From Saccoglossus kowalevskii (taxonomy: Eukaryota > Hemichordata > Enteropneusta > Harrimaniidae), in contig NW_003109112.1 of the NCBI RefSeq assembly GCF_000003605.2, forward strand, positions 62,656-81,808: a DNA stretch of 19,153 nt, read 5' to 3'. Position 1 is the first letter of the stretch. The number at the start of each line of letters is the position of its first letter. Below, one piece after another: positions 11,140-19,153 of this stretch. A model generated the notes under the pieces. The model saw only the letters and a program-made list of their open reading frames with translations. It did not search any database and was not told the DNA's origin. The translations under genes were made by a program, and so were the position numbers.

Positions 11140-12083
11140 TTGCTTATACCAGTGTCAACACGACCACTGAATACGAATTCTAGGCTCACAAATATCCAAC
11201 ACCGAATTGACAAACTAACAGTTGCCATGGAAAAATCGCTGAAATTTCAAGAAAACTTCATGATGAAGGCGAGCCATCGAGCTATGAGTATTCATGCAAG
11301 TGATTCATCACTGGGCGACAATGATCATGTGCACAATCATCCACGCAATTACAACAGAACGCCAAAATCTGTAACTGGCGTGTCATCATCGCTTACAGTT
11401 GCGGAACAGATATATACTCGTACTACAGACAATCTAGAGCCAATACAACTCAAGATATCATCTGATGGCATATCTGAGGCCACCAAAACTAAATGGCGAG
11501 TATGTTGATCTTGCCCCAGTGACCCCCACATGTTGAACTTAATGATACAATTGAAGCATCACTAAAAGGATCGGAAGTTGTGTTTCAACCCAGGTGCAAG
11601 TAAATTCCAATAAACTGCTCATTGCATTTGGTGTGTTAGAGAATAATCTATATGCACAAACACTTGAACTTGCAGCTGCTCCCCATGTTTATCATCGTTT
11701 AATCCAAAACTGTGATGCAAAGTGTATATAACTATGATGTTAAATTTCGTCACAAATTAGCAGCACAACGTGATTTCACATACAATAAGTTACATCGCGA
11801 ATTGTGTATCACAACATTCACTGCAGCAAAAGCACGACAGATATGTCATCGATGTAAACAAACTGATCACTTCGCAAAAGACTGTTCCTTTCCAGCGGAC
11901 ATACCCGTCTCATCGTCGAGAGAAGAGGAGGGAAAGAAGAAAAAGGAAACATGCCTCTTGTACAATGTTGACGAATGTAAAGCAGAAAACTGTAAAGGAG
12001 CTAACATATGTAAGAGATGTGGTGGGAAAGATCCCATTTTATTAGATGAAAAAACTGCATGTCAACTTAACTATGCAACATAG
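11140..12083 (+). pseudogene. gag: Gag-like protein of the YR retrotransposon, frameshifted
   Basis: The first frame (11140-11508, first ATG at 11227) is polar and His/Asn-rich, as in N-terminal gag regions. A second frame picks up at about 11493 with LNGEYVDLAPVTP. A third near 11616-11690 reads LLIAFGVLENNLYAQTLELA. The frame 11712-12083 has YDVKFRHKLAAQ, like the YD-x2-FR box in DIRS gag proteins, then a perfect CX2CX4HX4C knuckle, CHRCKQTDHFAKDC (residues 45-58, Cys codons from 11844). A second Cys cluster follows (Cys at residues 81, 89, 94, 100, 103, 117), with Asn where I would expect a His ligand before NICKRC. Gag would package the element RNA. At least three frame changes separate the pieces. 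Confidence 0.85.
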
Positions 12084-12189
12084 AAGAACTTGTATCATGA
12101 CCATCCAAATGAACATTTGGCAGGCACATTACTCATTTGAATCAGGGAAGGGGTGCCTATAGTCTACACAGGAAATATGCTGCAAATGC

Positions 12190-13060
12190 CTTTACTTTCA
12201 CTAAACTGGAATAGCGTTTTAAGTGTCAAGTAGGCAGTCACAGAAATGCTATTGGATGAAGTGAATAAAAGTTACAAGATAGGTCCGTTACTATCACCAC
12301 TAACTTCATCCTTTGTGTCGTCACCACTGGTGCAACACCAAAGACAAAATCAGGAAAATGTCGCATCATCTATGACCGTTTTTGGCCACCTGGACAATCT
12401 GTAAATGATGGCATTTGTAAAGAAAATTACACCTGCAATTACATATCAATAAATACTGTAATAAAACACATACTTCAACATGGTAAGGGGTATCTGCTCA
12501 AAGATCAACCTCCAAAAAGCCTTTTATCAAATCCCAGTCCGACCGGCAGACTGGGAACTTTTTAGTTGCTTATGGGAGCTAAATCTGACTGGACATAACC
12601 ATACTTATTACTTCTACAGCAAAGTTCTTCCTTTCGGACTACACCCAGCTACGCCCAGCTCTCTTTAACATTTTGCTGATGATGATGATGTAGTTTGTGA
12701 TGAAGAAACATTCAAACAGTCAACAGTCGAACACTATCTTGATTATTACATTACTATTGAAAACCCTGGGATTGAACAGTGCTCAGATAACCTAATTGCA
12801 ATGCTTGATTGCTGTAAACAGCTAGGATTTCCAGTAAATACCAGTGAAGTGTTTGAGCCCTAAACCTGTTTAGAGTTTCTTGGTATCATACTTGACAAAG
12901 ATCTTATGGAAGCCCGCATATCAAATGAGCGACTACAAGATACTTTGACAGAACGTCATCATTGGCACAATTGGCAATATGCCACAAATCATGAATTTTT
13001 TTCATTAATTAGCTAAATGAGTTGTATTACAAGGGTTTGTCGCCCTGGTCGCATATTTCT
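12190..13060 (+). pseudogene. Reverse transcriptase of the YR retrotransposon, disrupted
   Basis: Frame 1 (about 12226-12325) has YKIGPLLSPLTSSFVSSPL. Frame 2 (about 12328-12505) has TPKTKSGKCRIIYDRFWPP and QSVNDGICKENYT, then GKGYLLKD, as in DIRS RTs where the run is VPKK-G-R-I, SVNDGI and LLAK-D. Frame 3 (12480-12668) has INLQKAFYQIPVRPADWELF and LPFGLHPATPSSL. Frame 4 carries the catalytic loop as HYLDYY at 12732-12749; DIRS proteins usually read HYLDDF, so the second catalytic Asp is Tyr. This frame then has a TAA after FEP, LEFLGIILDKDLMEARIS, a TAA after FFSLIS, and MSCITRVCRPGRIFL, ending abruptly at about 13060. The expected continuation LIDTV resumes at about 17580, beyond the nested element. 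Confidence 0.9.
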
Positions 13061-13070
13061 AATAATAATA
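13060..13070 (-). repeat. (TTA)n 3' tail of the nested non-LTR element
   Basis: Read on the minus strand the element ends CTTTATTATTATTAG, about three TTA units, followed directly by YR-element RT coding on the other strand. Short microsatellite tails instead of poly(A) are typical of several APE-type non-LTR clades. Confidence 0.6.
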
Positions 13071-13107
13071 AAGAATTGAAGAAAATAAATATACTGATAA
13101 CACTGGT

Positions 13108-15967
13108 TTAGAAAATGGCACTTTCGTTAATATAAACTGTCAGTTCTATATGTATGGTGCCCATAATATATATAAACTTTGCTTCATTATCTAACATTTT
13201 GAAATGATGATTTGAGATTTGTGTTGATTGAAATAACCTCATTCTTGCTTCTTTGTGTTGTGGACATTCAATCAGAAAGTTAAATTCATTTTCGACTTTA
13301 TTAGTACCACACCTTTCACACATTCTATCATCCGCTTTTGTTTTTGGTCTTGACTATGACGACTTTTATCTATTGTCACACGCAAGGTAATATTACCGTA
13401 ATTGGTATAGTACAGGTGTGATGCTTCAAATACCAAAATGGCAACAGTAACAGAAAGACTTCCATGGCGACGATGATAACATACGAACACGGAGCCAACA
13501 GATGAGGTTTCAACTGGTACTAGTAGTATTATACTCTGCAAACATCAAGTACATCAGTTTCTAAAAAAAGTCTAGAATATTCCACCCAGACACAGTACGG
13601 TTCTAGAACATTCTCAGTGACACGGAAGTGGTAAATAAGTCGACTGCGACATCTATCATTGAATTATAATCACTACATTTTTTGAGTTTACTGTATATTC
13701 TTTATTTATTATTTTCTCCAGATTTAGATTTTTCTGAAATAATTGCACTTCTCCACAAATTTACATAACTTGCTTCTGTTTGATCACTTATTTGATATAT
13801 AAGATTTATAATCTTGGTCCTTTTCCAGTAATTATTAATTTCACTTTGGTCTATTATTTTTTGTATTGGTTTTGCCCATTGTGATTGATCAATAAATATT
13901 TTATACAACTATCTTACTATCATTATTTTAATTAAAACGGAGATTGGGTATCTGCTAGGTTTGATGCTGTCTGTTAACTTGTAGAAGCATTTTACACAGT
14001 TTCAAATTTAATTTTGCTATGTATGTTTTATCTGTATATTTCTCTGAGCCCCATATTTCACATCCCTAAGTTAGTATTGGTCTTATTATATGGTCAAAAA
14101 TGTTGATCCAAGATGCTATTTGTTGATGTGCTAATCATTTTTTCGATATAGTTAAATGCTTTTAATGTTTTCTTATACAAATGTTCTTTTGCTAGATCGA
14201 ACTTTTCACCTGGTTTAAATTCTATTCCTGAATATTTATAATTTTTAACTCTATCTAGTTCTTCATTTTCATAAGCATTATACTTATGATTCAATAATTT
14301 GCCATTTTTATTAAAAATCATAATTTGTGTTTACTTTCTGACACAAAGACATGGTCATCAGCATATAACAGGCTACTAATTCATTTGTTGTTCAACTTAA
14401 CTTGTTTACACGACTTATCTACTTGTCCTGGTAAATCATTTAGAAATAAATTGAAGAGTATTGGGTTGTCTTACACCTCCGAGTGATTTGAAAGCTTTAG
14501 TCATTCCATTGTTTAATTTAATATTGTATCTTGCATCCTCATACATACGTTTAATTACCTGATATGTTTCCAGTAATATTATTCTTCACCAATTTATAAT
14601 ACAGTCATTTACGCTATATGCTATCAAAGACACTTTTTTTTTAATTTATTCATATTATTTGTAACTTTGTTATTAATGTATTTATCAACAATTGATTTAA
14701 GTACAAACATGTTGTCCCTAGTTCTATAGCCAGGTCTGAATCCAACCACACATGGGTTTAGAATGTCATTTCTTTCCAAATAAAATGTGTAGTCGGTTAT
14801 TTAATACAGATGTAAATAGTTTTGCCAGACAACTTGAAAGCGCTATTCCTTTACAATTACTGAGATTATTTTTATCACCAGATTTGTAAATTGGTTTAAT
14901 TACACTAATACGACATTGATATGGAAGCTGCCTTTTGTCTAATATGCTATTAAACAGTTGTCTAATTGGCTTGATTAATACTGACTATCCATAAATCATT
15001 TCATTTGTGATGTTATCCTTGCCTTGTGATTTTCTTTTTTTCAATTGTTTAATTATTTCTACAGTTGTAATTTCCTTATTCAGATTAATATTGACCTCTC
15101 CGTTTTCAGTATTATGAATATCTGTACCTAATGAAGAGTCATTTTCACATTCCTTGTTCAAATCTGAGAAATTTCTAATCCATTCCTTTACAGAAATATT
15201 ATCACTAATGCTATTATTTGTTGGTAATGTGTTTTAATTTTTTGACATTGTTTTCCAATATTTAGAGGGATCTGTTTTTTCTACCTGATCCAACTCGTTT
15301 AAAAAGTTATTATAATCTCTCTTCAGTCTGATTATTTTTTCATGATCTTTTTTCAGCTGAAAAAATATAACATATGGATCTTTTGGGTATTTGTTTTATT
15401 TTTTCTTTGTTGTTTCATACTGATTTTTAATTCATTCGAGCAAGTCTTAAGTGACAGATCTGCAGCATAACCCACAAATATCTTTCAGGCATTAGATCTA
15501 ACTCTGTATCAATGCTATCATTTTCAAACTCTTGTTCTTGTTAAATAGTCTTGTTGTTACAATTAGAGTCAACTAAACTTGAAATACTATAGGAGTGACA
15601 TATAAAATTACCATACAAGTCACCAATTTTCAGCTCTTTAATTATTTTTATATCTGTCGATAAACAAAGGTGGATGTGGTATATGCTCCACAGTGTCATT
15701 CACAATACAATCCTCTAGTTTTCCTTTTCGTGCATTCAAATCTCCCATAAGATTTACATCTCCATTAACTGAATGATTTGTTATTTCTTTCTACAATTCT
15801 TCAATGATATTATTTTTTTTGTTTGAAAATAGACAAGTTTTCAGCTCTACCTGTAACGTTACATTTCCTGCCCTTTCTCTAAAATAACTTAAAAAGTCAA
15901 TTAATTTATGCGCTAACTGTGAATCATAGTTTTTTACAGTGCCATATGTAGGTTTCTCGTACATGGG
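13108..15967 (-). pseudogene. ORF2 of the nested element: APE endonuclease, reverse transcriptase, Cys-rich tail
   Basis: It starts just after the ORF1 stop (possible ATG at 15963-15961). Endonuclease remnants are MGDLNARKGKLEDCI (about 15752-15708) and GDLYGNFICHSYSISSLVD. A linker with LNELDQVEKTDPSKYWKTM and KKRKSQGKDNITNEM leads to RT fingers YKSGDKNNLSNCKGIALSSC, then VVGFRPGYRTRDN. Motif A survives only as VFDSI with nearby stops, one where Trp is expected. Motif B reads GVRQP with the following residues lost. The catalytic YADD is intact at 14365-14354 within LLYADDHVFVSESK. The thumb (14321-14094) has KNYKYSGIEFKPG. The tail 13323-13108 starts CERCG and has VENEFNFLIEC, where Asn replaces the usual His of the EHFL-C box. 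Several indels and stops break the frame. The endonuclease seems shorter than the usual 230 or so residues. Confidence 0.92.
13570..13613. promoter_or_regulatory. Two heat-shock-element-like sites inside the nested element
   Basis: TTCTAGAACATTC at 13601-13613 is a perfect three-unit array TTCnnGAAnnTTC. GTCTAGAATATTC at 13570-13582 is the same array with one mismatch in the first unit. They are 31 bases apart, start to start. Binding by HSF is an inference from the consensus. Chance occurrence in a decayed AT-rich sequence is possible, though two so close together is notable. Confidence 0.35.
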
Positions 15968-17413
15968 CTACAGATCAATTCTCTCTGGTCGTCTGTATTG
16001 CTGGTCATTGTGTTGATTTCCATCTGTTGTCATCTCTGTAAGAACGTTGACTGCGTGTGTGTGGGTCTGTTTCACCAATCCAGGTTTTCCATTATTCATT
16101 GACTTTTTTATATCTGCTATTGGCAATTTGACTCTATCAGCATTAATATGTATCCCATCTTCAGCAAATAACCTGTTTTTTGCTGAGTGATACTTTATGA
16201 TGGGCAATACACAGCCTTCTTTGTGAGAGAATTATTTCATTTCTTCATTTACGCGCTTGATATCTTTGTTTATATCAACACATTATTTTGAAAGAATTGC
16301 TGATATTCCAAATTTTGCTTGGAGAATTTTTTTGGTTTGTGAGATGATATTGTCATGATTGTGGTTGGCTAGATCGTTAGTACCAACATGATATACAACA
16401 GATTCCACTTGTGTGTCAGCTGACACTTTCTGTAACTGATCATGTGCTTCACGCACTGTGTAAGCCAATGGTCACACCTTTTATGATTGAGTCTCCTACC
16501 AAAATATGATTGACAGTTGACTTCTTTGACTTGATTGCTCTTTTGCTGGATTTGAGTTTAGACTCTTGATCTTGAATAGGTAGCTGCTCTACTGCATTTG
16601 GTTCTTCCTTGTGTTTGTCATCTACGACTTCATGATTTTCTGAATCATTTAGTGAGGCAAACATTTATTTCATCACATGTTTTCTCTGCAATTTTTGCAC
16701 AGAATTGTTGTTTATTCAATGCAGGCGAATCCATTATCTTATTGAAATTCAGTAACAGTTGTTCATAATCATTGCTTAAGATATCAAGCCTCTCTGTCAT
16801 GTTGTGCACTAGATTTTTCAGACGTGCATTTTCACTTTGTCAAAAATACTCTTATTGTACTTCTTTTCCTCATCTAACTGTTTCTCTCACATCTCTATAA
16901 TGAGTGATTTTCCTTTATTTCTCTGTTTCTCTTTTTAGTTCTTCATTTTTACTGGTCAGCTCTTTTACTGTTGATTTTGAAGAAGCATTTTCTGCCTTGC
17001 AATCACGTGATTTGTCTTTCAAGTTGGCAATAGTATTTTTCATCTTTCAATTAAGCTGTCATTGCATTCTTGCCTTTTGTATTTCTTAACCCATTCCTCA
17101 TAGTTTTCCCCTTGTACCTTTAGTATAAAATGTTAGTACAACGTATCTATGTTCTTTGCCTCCTTTTTATCTTTCCACAGTATGAGTATAGCCATCTTAC
17201 CTGCTGAGTTGATTTCCTTCCATTCAGATTTCAAACCTGCTCACAATACTTCTCTGAGTACCTTTTCTTAACTACCTCAATCCATTCTGGTAGTCTGGTA
17301 GTAGTAGTCTTGAACTTCATATTTGTACTCTTTCATATTTGCACTAATTCATCTGTCTTGGAGTCTTGCATGAAGTCAATGTGTACAGTTTCATCAGCCT
17401 GTAGCTCTGACAT
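15968..17413 (-). pseudogene. ORF1 of the nested element: coiled coil plus SGNH (GDSL) esterase, frameshifted
   Basis: The start is ATG at 17413-17411 (MSELQADETVHIDFMQD). The N-terminal part has INSAGKMAILILWKDKKEA. Next come long heptad-like Lys/Glu/Leu stretches, such as KSTVKELTSKNEELKRETEK and TERLDILSNDYEQLLLNFN, suggesting a coiled coil for ORF1 trimerisation and RNA binding. The C-terminal half is an SGNH hydrolase: block I ILVGDSIIKG (Ser codon 16490-16488), block III VVYHVGTNDLA (Asn codon 16378-16376) and block V FAEDGIHINADRVK (Asp 16159-16157, His 16150-16148). All these motif residues remain although the frame breaks between blocks I and III, between III and V, and in the coil. 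Esterase domains in ORF1 proteins are known in CR1/L2-type elements. The stop is TAG just before ORF2. Confidence 0.88.
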
Positions 17414-17517
17414 TTATGGGTTATTCACTGCGTATGGAATGTCATACACATAATCTTCGTTTTTATACTCCTTTTGCTGCCTGCCAAAACTCTGTATATA
17501 GTTGTATATATATCTTG

Positions 17518-17537
17518 AACTGTCAGAAATGACAGTT
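17518..17537. repeat. Perfect 8-bp inverted repeat in the 5' region of the nested element
   Basis: AACTGTCA (17518-17525) and TGACAGTT (17530-17537) are exact reverse complements around a GAAA loop. It lies about 105 bases upstream of the ORF1 start and about 40 bases from the presumed 5' end. It could form an RNA hairpin with a tetraloop (TTTC on the transcript strand). The role is unknown. Confidence 0.6.
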
Positions 17538-17575
17538 ACGTCTTTCACACTGTGTGTGCAATGGCTGCCATGTTC

Positions 17576-18109
17576 ATATATTAATTGATACTGTAAACTT
17601 AAGCACCTGCATCATAAGATAAGGCTCACTAAGAACTTCAAACTTGACATTCAGTGGTGGGTGGATTATTTACCCACATGCAACTGAGTTGGTATGTTTT
17701 ATGATCTGCATTGGACACAAATGTCCGTATCCATCTGTATACTGAAGCTTAGGTTATGGTGCTATATTTTGAACAAAAAAATCACAGGAAAAGTTTAGTG
17801 ACGACATTGCAGATTACACTCCACGCAAATATTCAATTAACTGGCGCAAGCTATATGCTATTGTGGGAGCCGCTGAATGTTGGGGTAGCCACTTTAAAAC
17901 ATTACGTATACTTTTTCATTGTGACAATATGTCAGTTGTGCACATAATCAAAAAGGGGAGCTTCTCGCAACATCTTGTGTGCTTCCTTGTTGTGTCAGTT
18001 ATTCTTCATCTGTACTAAGCATAACTTTGAGCTGCAGGCAAAACACGCTGCTGGTGCAAATAACCAGGCTGCAGATGAACTTTTACGCATGTTTGACCAA
18101 ATAAGATAA
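17576..18109 (+). pseudogene. Connection and RNase H domain of the YR retrotransposon, disrupted
   Basis: It resumes with LIDTVNLS, then after a frame change KLKHLHHKIRLTKNFKLDIQ and WWVDYLPTCN, a TGA where Gly is expected, and VGMFYDLHWTQ. This matches the stretch that joins RT to RNase H in DIRS elements (HLHHKIRL, D-x-WW-x2-LP-WNG). The first RNase H acidic motif reads YTEA at 17738-17749 instead of the usual YTDAS. Next are GYGAIF, then SDDIADYTPRKYSINWRKLY where Lys occupies the usual catalytic Glu position (R-E-L). AAECWG and HCDNMSVVHIIKKGS (Asp codon 17923-17925) follow, and KHAAGANNQAADELLRM ends at TAA 18107-18109. RNase H would remove RNA during cDNA synthesis; two of four acidic residues are altered. 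Confidence 0.9.
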
Positions 18110-18117
18110 CTAATGTG

Positions 18118-19056
18118 TTAAACCTGTTTTCGTGACAGACCCTACTGCTCACTGGTGGACACGTGCTTGTAATCGGGTTGGAAGTGCATATTCAAGTAAC
18201 ACGCGTACAACATGCCAGCATATTTTAAATTTGGTGACTATGCAAAGGCCTGCTCTGCCAACAAGCGAGGAACTTGTGGTCCTTACTTACCTTCATGAGT
18301 CAAAAAACTAGCACTAATATCACATACCTGTATTCAGTACGCTTTTGGCATATTACAAACGGTCCTGGGGACCCACTTCAGGACACCCCATGTATCCAGC
18401 TTGCTTTGCATGCCATACACAAAGTTAAAGGTACCTCAAAACATAGCATTTGACATACTCATAAACATACTCATATTGTATTTATTTCATCTTCAAAGTC
18501 GTACAGATTGTGCAGTATGGACAATTATGATTCTGCATTTTTTAGTCTTTTTCGAGTTGGGGGGAGCTTGTGATTAAGAATCCACCCTTCGACCCTACAC
18601 GCCACCTTACCATGACAGATGTATCGTTACAAGAAAATGTGGCATTGTCATAGTCCTTCTAAAACAATCAAAAACAGATCAATTTCGTGAGGGTATTGAG
18701 GTTGTTATTGGCTGCTCAATGCATCAAATGTGTGCTGTCAGGTTACTGTCTGAATTTCATGCTTTGCACATCAATGAGGGTGCAAAACCTGATTCACCAA
18801 TTTTTACACTATCAAGATCTGAACAAATAACACGTGATCATTTAATAACTCAATTGAAATGTGGCCTTGCCTTATTGAACTTAACCCAGATGAATTTATT
18901 TGACATGGTTTTCGCAGTGGGGGTGCCACAAGTGCTGCTGCAGCCGGACTAGCTGACTGGGAAAGATGATGGGACGTTGGTCCAGTGACGATACATTTGT
19001 ACATCTAACAATATCTTTAGTTACCTCGCCCAATCTGGTTCAAAAACATTACTTCA
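18118..19056 (+). pseudogene. Tyrosine recombinase of the YR retrotransposon, disrupted
   Basis: The N-terminal core-binding part reads SAYSSNTRTTCQHILNL, RPALPTSEELVVLTYLHES, then STNITYLYSVRFWHIT and NGPGDPLQDTPCIQLALHAI, like the SAM-like domain of DIRS integrases. The catalytic part has AFFSLFRVGGSL (the R of the LR-GE box kept, E lost), KQSKTDQFREGIEVVIG, then the frame 18719-18952 with CAVRLLSEFHALHINEGAKP and SEQITRDHLITQLK. A frame change gives ELNPDEFI, a TGA, and HGFRSGGATSAAAAGLADWE, which keeps the H-x2-R pair. MMGRWSSDDTF follows in another frame. The catalytic Tyr expected a few residues later is not visible in frame (DTFVHLT). The end is near LVTSPNLVQKH. The enzyme would integrate circular cDNA; this copy cannot. 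Confidence 0.9.
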
Positions 19057-19094
19057 TGGACATTGCTAATAGTGATGTTCCTGTCTCTAGTGTA

Positions 19095-19153
19095 GTTTCT
19101 AATTGATGATGCTATCCACAAACTAAAAACTGGAAAATCATCTGGTCCTGATA
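19095..19153 (+). pseudogene. Start of another non-LTR reverse transcriptase, cut by the window end
   Basis: A plus-strand frame from about 19102 reads IDDAIHKLKTGKSSGPD up to the last base. This is the conserved block just before the RT fingers in many non-LTR elements (AI-KLK-GKS-GPDGI). The preceding bases have a stop in this frame and no similarity, so the copy is probably 5' truncated or frame-shifted. It lies within about 50 bases of the recombinase C-terminus, which suggests a further insertion at or near the end of the YR element. Confidence 0.6.

Larger units (their letters stand above)
13061..17575 (-). mobile_element. Near full-length non-LTR retrotransposon nested in the YR element
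   Basis: The minus strand carries ORF1 (17413-15968) then ORF2 (about 15967-13108), with a 5' region of about 160 bases and a very short 3' untranslated tail of about 45 bases ending in TTATTATTATT (13070-13060). It lies exactly where the host element's RT coding breaks (after PGRIFL) and resumes (LIDTV). The flanks show only an imperfect repeat, CATATTTCTAAT (13052-13063) and CATATATTAAT (about 17575-17585), that might be an eroded target-site duplication. The ORF1 esterase plus APE endonuclease and RT layout is known from CR1/L2-type elements; I do not assign a clade more precisely. Confidence 0.88.
11140..19060 (+). mobile_element. DIRS/Ngaro-like tyrosine-recombinase retrotransposon, interrupted by a nested element
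   Basis: Four domains occur in order on the plus strand: gag with CCHC knuckle, reverse transcriptase, RNase H and tyrosine recombinase. This set is diagnostic of YR retrotransposons, which integrate through a tyrosine recombinase rather than a DDE integrase. A minus-strand non-LTR element occupies about 13,061-17,575. No Dam-type methyltransferase domain, which many DIRS-group elements carry, was seen, and the stop of RNase H lies only about 10 bases before the recombinase part, so DIRS and Ngaro-like groups both remain open. Terminal or split repeats were not identified and the outer limits are coding limits only. Frameshifts and stops throughout mark it as dead. Confidence 0.9.

Noticed and set aside
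11349-11531. Minus-strand frame of 60 codons
   Set aside because: Antisense shadow of the gag region.
13272-13541. 89-codon minus-strand frame as a separate gene
   Set aside because: Its end overlaps ORF2 of the nested element in another frame; only the YGNITLRVTIDKSRHS part looks like ORF2 residue pattern, the rest is unsupported.
15968-16664. SGNH domain as part of a Ngaro-like YR element
   Set aside because: It is on the opposite strand and is followed in order by APE endonuclease and RT of the nested non-LTR element.
16904-17089. Plus-strand frame rich in Phe/Ser
   Set aside because: Antisense shadow of the Lys/Glu-rich coiled coil of ORF1.
1-19153. CRISPR array, prokaryotic operon, tRNA or rRNA genes
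   Set aside because: No regularly spaced repeats, no Shine-Dalgarno-led gene series, and no tRNA cloverleaf or rRNA sequence noticed by eye.

Overview
This is eukaryotic, almost certainly metazoan, DNA. It is AT-rich, has a spliced gene fragment with GT/AG sites, and is packed with decayed retrotransposons of kinds that coexist in marine invertebrates: a tyrosine-recombinase (DIRS/Ngaro-like) element, APE-type non-LTR elements and an L1/Tx1-like fragment. A mollusc, cnidarian or other aquatic invertebrate is my guess from element content; the sequence does not settle the phylum. There are no bacterial operons, CRISPR arrays, rRNA genes or recognised tRNA genes.

Left part (1-1301, minus strand): the 5' part of a spliced gene or recent pseudogene for a DUF6589-like protein. 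Exon 1 encodes a Cys-rich N-terminus and ends at a good donor. A 688-bp intron follows, then exon 2 carries an HGDQL motif and runs off the window. One frameshift at a 7-base homopolymer and a Cys-to-Tyr change in a putative zinc pair suggest decay. From 1302 to 8100 there is no convincing host gene. It holds a weak non-LTR linker fragment (about 2.72-2.99 kb, minus), an L1/Tx1-like reverse transcriptase C-terminal fragment (about 4.16-4.87 kb, plus), a 40-bp tandem duplication and simple repeats.

Middle (about 8.1-9.8 kb, minus): a 5'-truncated non-LTR element of the Jockey/CR1/L2 kind. Its reverse transcriptase can be followed in pieces through the FADD catalytic motif to its natural stop codon.

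Right part (about 11.1-19.06 kb): a plus-strand tyrosine-recombinase retrotransposon with gag (CCHC knuckle), reverse transcriptase, RNase H and tyrosine recombinase. It is split between reverse transcriptase and RNase H by a nearly full-length, minus-strand non-LTR element of about 4.5 kb (about 13,061-17,575). The inserted element has ORF1 (coiled coil plus SGNH esterase) and ORF2 (APE endonuclease, reverse transcriptase, Cys-rich tail). At the right edge another non-LTR reverse transcriptase begins on the plus strand.

All recognisable coding sequence is broken by frameshifts or stops, except exon 2 of the DUF6589-like gene and the 17-residue reverse transcriptase piece at the right edge, each cut by the window. 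The reading is a retrotransposon graveyard with at least five insertions, one of them nested, beside a decaying gene. I found no convincing new biological system. The most informative points are the nested insertion, the SGNH domain whose motif residues survive in a broken ORF1, and the pair of heat-shock-element-like sites.
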